Part shown: positions 8,187 to 15,404 of the stretch, in pieces | Layout of the letters: each line of letters opens with the position of its first letter | How positions within the stretch are numbered: position 1 is the first letter of the stretch | Assembly: GCA_035648415.1 (NCBI GenBank) | Contig: DASRLO010000003.1 | Location: 1 to 30,224, forward strand | Origin: DATARH01 sp035648415 | Lineage (GTDB): Bacteria > Pseudomonadota > Alphaproteobacteria > ATCC43930 > CGMCC-115725 | DNA: 30,224 nt | Direction: 5' to 3' | Position numbers and translations under genes: made by a program | Notes under the pieces: model-generated | Told to the model about the DNA's origin: nothing | The model's input: only the letters and a program-made list of their open reading frames with translations | Database searches by the model: none

Positions 8187-8717
8187 ATGCAGAGGTCGCG
8201 AGCCGGTTTCTCTTATCCGTTATTGTTCGCGTTATCGGCGATTATTGCGTCACCGGAAATTGCACGGGCGCAGGACATGCCGCCGATCTGGACCCCGCTG
8301 GCGCCGCCGCCGGCAGCCGCCGCTCCGCCGCCGGTAGCCGCCACTCCGGCGTCTGTCCCGCCTTCGGCGGCGGCTGTCGTGTCGCCGGCCGTGACCGTGC
8401 CTTCGGCTCTGCCGACCGTCAAAAAACAGGTCGCCGCCGCCGGTCGTCCGGCAAAGCCCCGCCATGCAGCGAAGGCCTCGGCTCGCCAGGAAGCAAAATT
8501 CGCGGCTTTGACAAAGCGCCTCACCGCCGTTCATGCGCACCCGGCGACCCGTCACGTGGCCGTCAGGGCCCCGGAGCCGACCCCGCCGCGAGGCATGATC
8601 GTTCCGCCGCCCGGTTATTATTACCCGCCCCCTCCTTACGAGCAGCTCGTCTATGGCGGCCCGCCTCGCGGCCTCTACGGCGGCTGGGGCGGTTATCGCG
8701 GGCGTTATCCGTATTAA
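8187..8717 (+). CDS. Secreted Pro/Ala-rich protein of unknown function
   Basis: I do not recognise a family. The 176-residue product begins with a Sec-type signal peptide: basic MQRSR, a hydrophobic core FSYPLLFALSAIIASPEI and a likely cleavage after ARA. The mature part is a Pro/Ala/Val-rich stretch to about residue 90, a basic Lys/Arg/His-rich middle (about 90-130), and a Pro/Tyr/Gly-rich end (PPPGYYYPPPPYEQ, then GGWGGYRGRYPY). This low-complexity design suggests an extended envelope or wall-associated protein. The start at ATG 8187 follows GGGGACGG at a fitting distance; a TTG-type upstream start at 8148 would put charged residues before the signal. The codon pattern is like the neighbours. 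Confidence 0.7.
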   Translation: MQRSRAGFSYPLLFALSAIIASPEIARAQDMPPIWTPLAPPPAAAAPPPVAATPASVPPSAAAVVSPAVTVPSALPTVKKQVAAAGRPAKPRHAAKASARQEAKFAALTKRLTAVHAHPATRHVAVRAPEPTPPRGMIVPPPGYYYPPPPYEQLVYGGPPRGLYGGWGGYRGRYPY

Positions 8718-8846
8718 CCCGGCGGTGTTCCACGCGCCGCGCGGTCGGCGACGCCGTCATCTGCTTTGGGTAGCGCTGACCATGGTTGCGTCGAGGCGCA
8801 GCCGAGGGCAAACTCGACGCGCTTTGTTCTGCCGCCGGTTGAAACC

Positions 8847-9140
8847 ATGCGATTGATCCTGGCTCTCACGCTCGTCGTGCCGCTGGTCGCGAGCTGTACG
8901 CCGTACTTGCCGCTGAAGGACGATTTCGGCACCAGCGCCGCGGCCGCCAGGGGCGACATCCCGCCCGAGTACGCGAGGTTCAACGCCTATGACCCGAGCG
9001 TCAACGCATTGCTGGCCGACCAGATTTGCGCGACGCCTTATCAGCCTCGCGATGTCGCCGTCAGCGATGCGACCCCGGGTCAGATCGTGACCGCGCGCGG
9101 CAGGTGCGCGACGCACGTACCGATCGTCGGGAGCTGGTAG
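8847..9140 (+). CDS. Small lipoprotein of unknown function
   Basis: A 97-residue product with a lipoprotein signal: MRLILALTLVVPLVAS followed by Cys17, the lipidation residue in the lipobox VAS-C. The mature part of about 80 residues has two more Cys residues (in QICATPYQP and GRCATHVP), possibly a disulfide in the periplasm, and no domain I can name. The ATG at 8847 is chosen because it begins the signal peptide; longer in-frame starts add polar residues before it. It lies 129 bases after the Pro/Ala-rich secreted gene on the same strand and ends 10 bases from the convergent decarboxylase gene. Confidence 0.72.
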   Translation: MRLILALTLVVPLVASCTPYLPLKDDFGTSAAAARGDIPPEYARFNAYDPSVNALLADQICATPYQPRDVAVSDATPGQIVTARGRCATHVPIVGSW

Positions 9141-9159
9141 CGGCCCTTATTCAGGCCGC
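9140..9159. terminator. GC hairpin between convergent genes
   Basis: A perfect 6-bp inverted repeat, GCGGCC and GGCCGC with an 8-base loop, spans the stop codons of the lipoprotein gene and the convergent UDP-glucuronate decarboxylase gene. There is no T-run on either side, so it is at best a weak or factor-assisted bidirectional terminator. Confidence 0.35.
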
Positions 9160-10134
9160 GGTCGTCTCGCGCGTCACGTCGCTGCGGTCGCTCAGCAGCC
9201 GATCGAAATAGGCGATGGTCCGCTGCAGGCCGGAGCGCAACTGGGTGCGCGGCTTCCAGTCGAGCAGAGCGCTGGCCTGGCTGATATCGGGGCAACGCTG
9301 GATCGGGTCGTCGACCGGAAGCGGCTTGTAGACGATGCGCGAGCGGGTGCCGGTGAGATTGACCACCATCTCCGCCAGCTCGGCGACCGACAACTCGACC
9401 GGGTTGCCGAGGTTCATCGGTCCGGTGATGTCGTCGGGCGCGTCCATCATCCGAAGGAAACCCTCGATCAAATCGTCGACGTAGCAGAAGGCGCGGGTCT
9501 GGCTGCCGTCGCCGTAGAGTGTGATCGGCTCGCCCTTCAGCGCCTGGACGATGAAATTGGAGACGACGCGACCGTCGTTCGGGTGCATGCGCGGCCCGTA
9601 GGTATTGAATATCCGCACCACCCGGATGCGCAAATTGTGCTGCCGGTAGTAGTCGAAGAACAGCGTCTCGGCGCAGCGCTTGCCTTCGTCGTAGCAGGCG
9701 CGCGGGCCGATCGGGTTGACGTTGCCGCGATAGGCCTCGGGCTGCGGGTGCATCAGCGGGTCGCCGTAGACCTCCGAGGTCGACGCCTGGAGGATCTTCG
9801 CCTTCAGCCGCTTGGCGAGCCCCAACATATTGATCGCGCCCAAAACGCTGGTCTTGGTCGTCTGCACCGGATCATGCTGGTAGTGCACCGGTGAGGCGGG
9901 GCAGGCGAGGTTGTAGATCTCGTCGACCTCGACAAAGAGCGGATGGGTCACGTCGTGGCGCATCACCTCGAAGCGCGGGTCGTCGAGGAGATGCTCGACG
10001 TTCTCCTTGCACCCGGTGAAGTAGTTGTCGACGCAGAGGACGTGGTGGCCCTGGGCGATCAGCCGTTCGCACAGATGCGAGCCGACAAACCCGGCGCCGC
10101 CGGTGACGAGGACGCGCTTAGCTGAAGTGCGCAT
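9151..10134 (-). CDS. UDP-glucuronate decarboxylase (UDP-xylose synthase)
   Basis: Extended-SDR enzyme of 327 residues converting UDP-glucuronate to UDP-xylose with bound NAD+. The Rossmann motif GGAGFVG is at 12-18, STSEVYGDP carries the Thr/Ser and Glu (E121) positions characteristic of UXS, and YDEGK gives Y148 and K152. The segment CPASPVHYQHDPVQT and the NTYGPRMHPNDGRVVSNF motif are the UXS signature rather than UDP-glucose dehydratase or epimerase. AAGGA six bases before the ATG supports the start. It follows the UDP-glucose dehydrogenase gene by 36 bases, so the pair makes UDP-Glc to UDP-GlcA to UDP-Xyl in one operon, feeding the adjacent glycan genes (inference). Confidence 0.93.
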   Translation of the reverse strand: MRTSAKRVLVTGGAGFVGSHLCERLIAQGHHVLCVDNYFTGCKENVEHLLDDPRFEVMRHDVTHPLFVEVDEIYNLACPASPVHYQHDPVQTTKTSVLGAINMLGLAKRLKAKILQASTSEVYGDPLMHPQPEAYRGNVNPIGPRACYDEGKRCAETLFFDYYRQHNLRIRVVRIFNTYGPRMHPNDGRVVSNFIVQALKGEPITLYGDGSQTRAFCYVDDLIEGFLRMMDAPDDITGPMNLGNPVELSVAELAEMVVNLTGTRSRIVYKPLPVDDPIQRCPDISQASALLDWKPRTQLRSGLQRTIAYFDRLLSDRSDVTRETTAA

Positions 10135-10170
10135 GGAAGATCCTTGGGTTGTTTGTTGCTTGGGATGGCT

Positions 10171-11535
10171 TCAGGCGATCGCCCGCAAATTCGAGCTGAC
10201 GCCAACCGGAAGGTCGCCGGCAATGCGGCCGATGCTGTGATAGACGAAGCCGGCATCGGCCATGTCTTGCGGCTGATAGATGTTGCGCAGATCGATGACG
10301 AGCGGTGCGCGCAAGAGGCTCTTGACCCGTTCGAGGTCGAGCGCGCGAAATTCGTTCCACTCGGTCAGCAGCACGAGCGCGTCGGCGTTCTCGATGGCCT
10401 GATAGGCGTCCGCGCAATAGTCGAGATCGGGCAGCTGCTTTTTAGCCTCGGCCATGCCCTCGGGATCGAAGGCGCGGATCGTCGCGCCGGCTTCGACCAG
10501 CGGCGGCAGGATCGAGAGGCTCGGGCTGTCGCGCATGTCGTCGGTATTGGGCTTGAAGGTGAGCCCCAGGACCGCGAGCGTCTTGCCGGCAACATCGCCG
10601 CCGCACGCCGCGGCAATGCGATCGGCCATGCCGCGCTTGCGCGCCTCGTTGATCCTCAGTACGTCCTCGACCATCGTCACCGGACGCCCGGCCTCCTCGG
10701 CGGTGCGCACCAGCGCGGCGCAATCCTTCGGGAAGCACGAGCCGCCGAAGCCGGGGCCGGCATGCAGGAACTTGCGGCCGATGCGCCCGTCGAGGCCGAT
10801 CCCGTGCGCGACATCCTGCACATCGGCGCCGACCGCCTCGCACAGATCGGCGATCTGGTTGATGAAGGTGACCTTGGTCGCGAGGAACGCGTTGGCGGCG
10901 TATTTGATCAGCTCGGCGCTTTCGAGAGTGGTGAACACGACCGGCGTCTCGAGCAGATAGAGCGGGCGATAGAGCGCGCGCAGCACGGTGCGGGCATGCT
11001 CGCTGTCGGTGCCGATGACAACGCGGTCGGGCCGCATGAAATCCTGGATCGCCGAACCCTCGCGCAGGAATTCCGGGTTGGACGCGACGTCGAAGCTAGC
11101 CGGAGGCAGGCGCAGCGACAGGATGCGCTCGACCCGGCGGCCGGTGCCGACCGGCACGGTCGACTTGGTGACGACGACGGTGTGATTGGCCGGTAGCCGC
11201 GCCAGCGTCTCGGCGATCTCGGCGGCGGCGGCGAAGACATAGGAGAGGTCGGCATGGCCGTCGCCGCGCCGCGACGGGGTGCCGACGGCGATGAACACCG
11301 CCTCGGCGCCGTCAAGGGCGGCCTTGAGATCGGTGGTGAAAATCAGACGGCCCGCCGCCTTGTTGACGGCGACGAGCTGATCGAGGCCGGGCTCGTAGAT
11401 CGGCGTTTCGCCGCGATTGAGGCGCGCGATCTTGTCTGCGTCCTTGTCGACGCAGGTGACCGACACGCCGAACTCGGAGAAGCAGGCTCCGGAGACGAGT
11501 CCGACATATCCCGTGCCGATCATCGCTATACGCAT
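10171..11535 (-). CDS. UDP-glucose 6-dehydrogenase
   Basis: NAD+-dependent four-electron oxidase of UDP-glucose to UDP-glucuronate, 454 residues, the usual length for the bacterial Ugd/TuaD class. Visible features: MRIAMIGTGYVGLVSG nucleotide-binding start, GTPS motif at 85-88, TKSTVPVGT, NPEFLREGSA, the catalytic Cys267 in GFGGSCFPKD, and the second Rossmann-like C-terminal domain with GLTFKPNTDDMRDSPS. First gene of the minus-strand operon, with the UDP-glucuronate decarboxylase after it. It is divergent from galE across a 169-base gap that should hold both promoters, though I see no convincing -35/-10 pair there. Confidence 0.95.
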   Translation of the reverse strand: MRIAMIGTGYVGLVSGACFSEFGVSVTCVDKDADKIARLNRGETPIYEPGLDQLVAVNKAAGRLIFTTDLKAALDGAEAVFIAVGTPSRRGDGHADLSYVFAAAAEIAETLARLPANHTVVVTKSTVPVGTGRRVERILSLRLPPASFDVASNPEFLREGSAIQDFMRPDRVVIGTDSEHARTVLRALYRPLYLLETPVVFTTLESAELIKYAANAFLATKVTFINQIADLCEAVGADVQDVAHGIGLDGRIGRKFLHAGPGFGGSCFPKDCAALVRTAEEAGRPVTMVEDVLRINEARKRGMADRIAAACGGDVAGKTLAVLGLTFKPNTDDMRDSPSLSILPPLVEAGATIRAFDPEGMAEAKKQLPDLDYCADAYQAIENADALVLLTEWNEFRALDLERVKSLLRAPLVIDLRNIYQPQDMADAGFVYHSIGRIAGDLPVGVSSNLRAIA

Positions 11536-11704
11536 CAGTCAACTCCACAATGAGCGGCTACCGACCGCAACCCAAAACGGGCCGCCGTTAGGCTTATTCC
11601 ACCACCTCTCGCTGCGTTGCGGTATGGTGACGGCAACCGACGGAACATCGGCGCCGGCTTCCCGTTGTGTCGGTGCGAACCCAACCACGGCAAGAGTGGC
11701 CCTG

Positions 11705-12706
11705 ATGTCCCAATCGGTGCTGGTCACGGGCGGCGCCGGCTATATCGGCAGCCACGCCTGCAAGGCGCTCGCCGAAGCCGGTTATACGCCTGTGACCTAT
11801 GACAATTTGTCGCGCGGTCATCGCCATGCCGTGCGTTGGGGACCGCTCGTCGTGGGCGATGTCGGCGACCGGGCGGCGGTGGTCGCGGCGCTCCAGGCGC
11901 ACCGGGCGGCGTCGGTCATGCATTTCGCGGCTTTTGCCTATGTCGGCGAATCGGGCGCCGATCCTGCCCTTTATTATCGCAACAATGTAAACGGCACACT
12001 GACGCTGTTGGACGCAATGCGGGAAGCCGATGTCGGCCGAATGGTCTTTTCATCGACTTGCGCGACTTACGGGATGCCCGACAGCGTGCCGATCCGGGAG
12101 ACGATGCCGCAGCGACCGGTCAATCCCTATGGCGAGACCAAACTGGCGATCGAGCGGGCGCTTTACTGGTATGGCGAAGCCTATGGGCTGCGCTCGGTGG
12201 CGCTGCGCTACTTCAACGCCGCCGGTTGCGACCGCGGTGGCGAGATCGGCGAGGAGCACGATCCCGAGACCCATCTGATCCCGCTGACCCTGCGGGCCGC
12301 GCTCGGCTCCGGGCCGCCGATCGCGATCTTCGGCACCGATTACCCGACGCCGGACGGCACCGCGATCCGCGACTACATCCATGTCGAGGATCTGGCGAGG
12401 GCGCATGTGCGGGCGCTCGGCTACCTCGTCAAGGGGGGCGCCAGCGCAGCCGTCAACCTCGCCACCGGCCGCGGCTATTCGGTGCGCGAGATCGTCGCCG
12501 CAGTCGCCAAGGCGACCGGCCGCGACGTACCGCAGCACGAAGCGCCGCGCCGGACGGGCGATCCGCCGGCGCTGGTCGCCGATCCGGGGCTCGCCCGCTC
12601 ACTGCTCGGCTGGCAGGCGGAATGCTCCGACCTCGACACGATCATCCGCACCGCGCTCGCCTGGGAGATGCGGCAGCATAATGCCGTAGCCGGCCAGGGG
12701 AATTGA
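11705..12706 (+). CDS. galE: UDP-glucose 4-epimerase
   Basis: Extended SDR of 333 residues that interconverts UDP-glucose and UDP-galactose. Evidence: VTGGAGYIGSH (7-17), the SST motif in VFSSTCATYG (S117, T118), YGETK (Y142, K146), RYFNAAG, and DGTAIRDYIHVEDLARAH. These are hallmark GalE blocks. The frame is open far upstream over the divergent dehydrogenase start, but the Rossmann fold begins four residues after ATG 11705, which fixes the start; the SD is weak (AGAGTGG about 10 bases before). The GT2/GH gene starts 76 bases after its stop, so the epimerase is probably the first gene of the glycan transcript. Confidence 0.93.
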   Translation: MSQSVLVTGGAGYIGSHACKALAEAGYTPVTYDNLSRGHRHAVRWGPLVVGDVGDRAAVVAALQAHRAASVMHFAAFAYVGESGADPALYYRNNVNGTLTLLDAMREADVGRMVFSSTCATYGMPDSVPIRETMPQRPVNPYGETKLAIERALYWYGEAYGLRSVALRYFNAAGCDRGGEIGEEHDPETHLIPLTLRAALGSGPPIAIFGTDYPTPDGTAIRDYIHVEDLARAHVRALGYLVKGGASAAVNLATGRGYSVREIVAAVAKATGRDVPQHEAPRRTGDPPALVADPGLARSLLGWQAECSDLDTIIRTALAWEMRQHNAVAGQGN

Positions 12707-12782
12707 ACCGCCTCTTCGCGCGTTATGTTGCGCTGCCGTCGCCTCAACCGGGTGACCCGCCGAACCGCGCCGAGGAAGCCGG

Positions 12783-15386
12783 ATGAGCCTTGTGGTTGAA
12801 GAAGATGCCGCCGTCGCCGAACCCGCGTCGCCGGCGAGGGCGGATGTCGCCGCCGAAGCGATCCGCGTCGACGGCAAGTTCTTCCGCGCCGGGGCTACCA
12901 AGCATTTCGTCAAGGGCGTCACCTACGGGCCATTCGGCCTGGGGAGCCACGGCGCGCAGTTCCCCGAGCTGGCGGTCGTCGAGCGCGATTTCGCGCTGAT
13001 GGTAACCGCGGGGATCAACACGGTCCGGGTCTTTACGGTGCCGCCGGTCTGGCTGCTCGACGCCGCCGGACGGCACGGCCTCAAGATGCTGGTCGGGCTG
13101 CCCTGGTCGCAGCATGTCGCGTTTCTCGACGACGAGACGGTGCAGGCCGGCATCCGCGAGGCGATCGTCGGCGGGGTGCGCTCCTGCGCCCGGCACGCAG
13201 CCGTCTTCGCCTATCTCGTCGGCAACGAGATCCCGCCCGACATCATCCGCTGGCACGGGTCGCGCCGCGTCGAGCAATTTGTCGAGAGCCTGGTCGCGCT
13301 GGTGCGGCGCGAGCACCCCGGTGCGCTGGTCAGCTACGCCAATTTCCCCTCGACCGAATATCTCAACGTCGCCGATTTCTGCGATTTCCTCTGCTTCAAC
13401 GTGTACCTGCACGACGAGACGGCGTTCCGCCGCTATATCGCGCGGCTGCACAACCTGACCTTCACCAAGCCGCTGGTGCTGACCGAGTTCGGCGCGGATT
13501 CTTTGAGGAGCAGCGAGGAGGAGCAGCGCCGCATCCTCTCGTGGCACATCAACGCCGCGTTCGCCGGCGGGGCCGCGGGGACCTTCGTCTTCGCCTGGAC
13601 CGACGAATGGTTCACCGGCGGTCACTCGATCGAGGATTGGGATTTCGGCCTGGTCGATCGGCAGCGCCGTCCCAAGCCGGCCTTCGCCGAAATCGTCGCG
13701 CAATATTGCGGGCAGCTTCCGCCGCGGCTGGCGCGCTACCCGCGCGTCTCGGTCGTGGTCTGCGCCTACAATGCCGAGCGCACGATGCTGCCCTGCCTCA
13801 CCGCGCTCGAGCGGCTGAACTACCCGGATTACGAGGTCATCGTCGTCAATGACGGGTCCGGCGACGGCACGCTGGCGATTACCGAATCGTTTCCTTTTTG
13901 CCGGATCATCAGCCAGGAGAACAAAGGACTGAGCGCCGCGCGCAATATCGGCGCGGAGGCGGCGACGGGCGAGATCGTCGCCTATACCGACAGCGATTGC
14001 GTCGCCGACCCCGACTGGCTCGATTATCTGGTCGGAACAATGGAAACCAAGGGGCTCGCCGCCTGCGGCGGGCCGAACTTCGCTCCGAGCGAGACGAGCC
14101 TCGTGCCGGAGGCGGTCGCGGTGGCGCCCGGCGCGCCGTGCCACGTGCTGCTTGATGACGAGATCGCCGAGCACATCGCCGGCTGCAACATGGCGTTCCG
14201 CCGCGACGTGCTGCTCGGGATCGGCGGGTTCGACCCGGTCTTCCGCACTGCGGGCGACGACGTCGATTTCTGCTGGCGCCTGCAGGATGCCGGCCATGCG
14301 ATCGGCTACAGCGCGGCGGCGTTCGTCTGGCATTTCCGCCGCAATACGGTAAAGGCCTATATCGGCCAGCAGAAGGGCTACGGCAAGGCCGAGGCCCTGG
14401 TCTACGGCAAGCATCCCGCGCGGTTCAACGCCTTCGGTCAGGCCAAGTGGAGTGGCCGCATCTATGGCGATCTGTCGTCGGCGATGCTGCTGTGGCGCAA
14501 GCCGGTGATCTATTCGGGAACCTTCGGGCGCGGCCTGTTCCAGACGCTGTACCAGCCGCCGGCGGGGCTGCTCGAATATCTGCCGCTGACCTTCGAGTGG
14601 ACCCTCGCATCGTTGCCGCTCGCCCTTTTCGGCATCGTCGCCGGCGGTTGGTGGCGGCTGCTGGTCCTGCCGCTGCTGTTGACCGCAGCGATGTGCATCA
14701 AGGGCGGCTTGAGCGCCAAGGTCGCGCCGCGCTTCGCGGGGGGCAAGGCGCACGCGCTCATCGCCCTGCTGATCTTTCTCGGGCCGCTGCTGCGCGGCTG
14801 GGAGCGGCTGAAGTGGCGGTTGAAGGCGCTGCCCGCGCTGATCCCGGACGAGCCGGGCCTCGCGGACCAGCGGGGCCGGTGGTCGTGGCGCGCGCGGGGC
14901 TTCGTGCTGTCCTATTGGAACGAGACCGGCGCCGAGAAGGAAGAGATGCTCGGCGCGCTGATGCGGGCATGCGCCGCCGAGCATTACCCGGCGGCGATCG
15001 ATGCCGGGTGGCGGGACTGGGACCTGGAGATCGCCGGCGGTCCGGCGGGCGGCGCGCGCATCCTCATCGCCGGCGAGAACCACGGCGCCGAAAAGCGCCT
15101 GCTGCGCGTGCGCGCCGCGTTGAGCCCGTCAGTATTTGCACGCTCGCTGGTCGGGGGTTTCGCCGCCCTGACGATCGCGAGCCTGATCGCGGGGTGGCTG
15201 GTTGCGGCGGCGATCTTCGCGATCCTCGCTGTCACCACGGGCGGGCTTGCCGTCTGGCAAATTGCCCTTTTCGCGCGGCGGCTGCACCGGTTCGTCGAGG
15301 CCGCGGCGGATGAAAGCGGGCTGATCCCGGTCGACCCGCTCGTTCGCGCCCCGTTGCCGGTCGGCTCCTCGCCCCGCATCGCCTGA
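12783..15386 (+). CDS. Membrane fusion of clan-A-like glycoside hydrolase and GT2 glycosyltransferase
   Basis: An 867-residue protein with two enzymatic parts. Residues about 30-310 look like a TIM-barrel glycoside hydrolase of the retaining GH2/GH5 type, with candidate acid/base E149 in YLVGNEIPP, nucleophile E235 in LVLTEFGAD, and FVFAWTDEW near the barrel end. Residues 321 to about 560 are a GT2 domain: VSVVVCAYN start, VNDGSGDGT, the DSD metal motif at 403-405, the catalytic-acid region GDDVDFCWR (491-499) and QQKGYGKAEA. Hydrophobic helices follow at about 597-640 and 655-671, then a soluble part and a last membrane pair near 785-830. GAGGAAG before ATG 12783 supports the start. Its neighbours are galE and an ABC exporter. 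By analogy with GT2 glucan synthases with N-terminal hydrolase domains (NdvB type), it may make a trimmed or branched glucan; this is inference. Confidence 0.85.
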   Translation: MSLVVEEDAAVAEPASPARADVAAEAIRVDGKFFRAGATKHFVKGVTYGPFGLGSHGAQFPELAVVERDFALMVTAGINTVRVFTVPPVWLLDAAGRHGLKMLVGLPWSQHVAFLDDETVQAGIREAIVGGVRSCARHAAVFAYLVGNEIPPDIIRWHGSRRVEQFVESLVALVRREHPGALVSYANFPSTEYLNVADFCDFLCFNVYLHDETAFRRYIARLHNLTFTKPLVLTEFGADSLRSSEEEQRRILSWHINAAFAGGAAGTFVFAWTDEWFTGGHSIEDWDFGLVDRQRRPKPAFAEIVAQYCGQLPPRLARYPRVSVVVCAYNAERTMLPCLTALERLNYPDYEVIVVNDGSGDGTLAITESFPFCRIISQENKGLSAARNIGAEAATGEIVAYTDSDCVADPDWLDYLVGTMETKGLAACGGPNFAPSETSLVPEAVAVAPGAPCHVLLDDEIAEHIAGCNMAFRRDVLLGIGGFDPVFRTAGDDVDFCWRLQDAGHAIGYSAAAFVWHFRRNTVKAYIGQQKGYGKAEALVYGKHPARFNAFGQAKWSGRIYGDLSSAMLLWRKPVIYSGTFGRGLFQTLYQPPAGLLEYLPLTFEWTLASLPLALFGIVAGGWWRLLVLPLLLTAAMCIKGGLSAKVAPRFAGGKAHALIALLIFLGPLLRGWERLKWRLKALPALIPDEPGLADQRGRWSWRARGFVLSYWNETGAEKEEMLGALMRACAAEHYPAAIDAGWRDWDLEIAGGPAGGARILIAGENHGAEKRLLRVRAALSPSVFARSLVGGFAALTIASLIAGWLVAAAIFAILAVTTGGLAVWQIALFARRLHRFVEAAADESGLIPVDPLVRAPLPVGSSPRIA

Positions 15387-15404
15387 CGCCCGCGGTCAAC
15401 GCCC

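Noticed and set aside
12744..15083. 779-codon minus-strand frame opposite the GT2/GH gene
   Set aside because: Antisense of a strongly biased coding sequence; no motif, signal or start site support.
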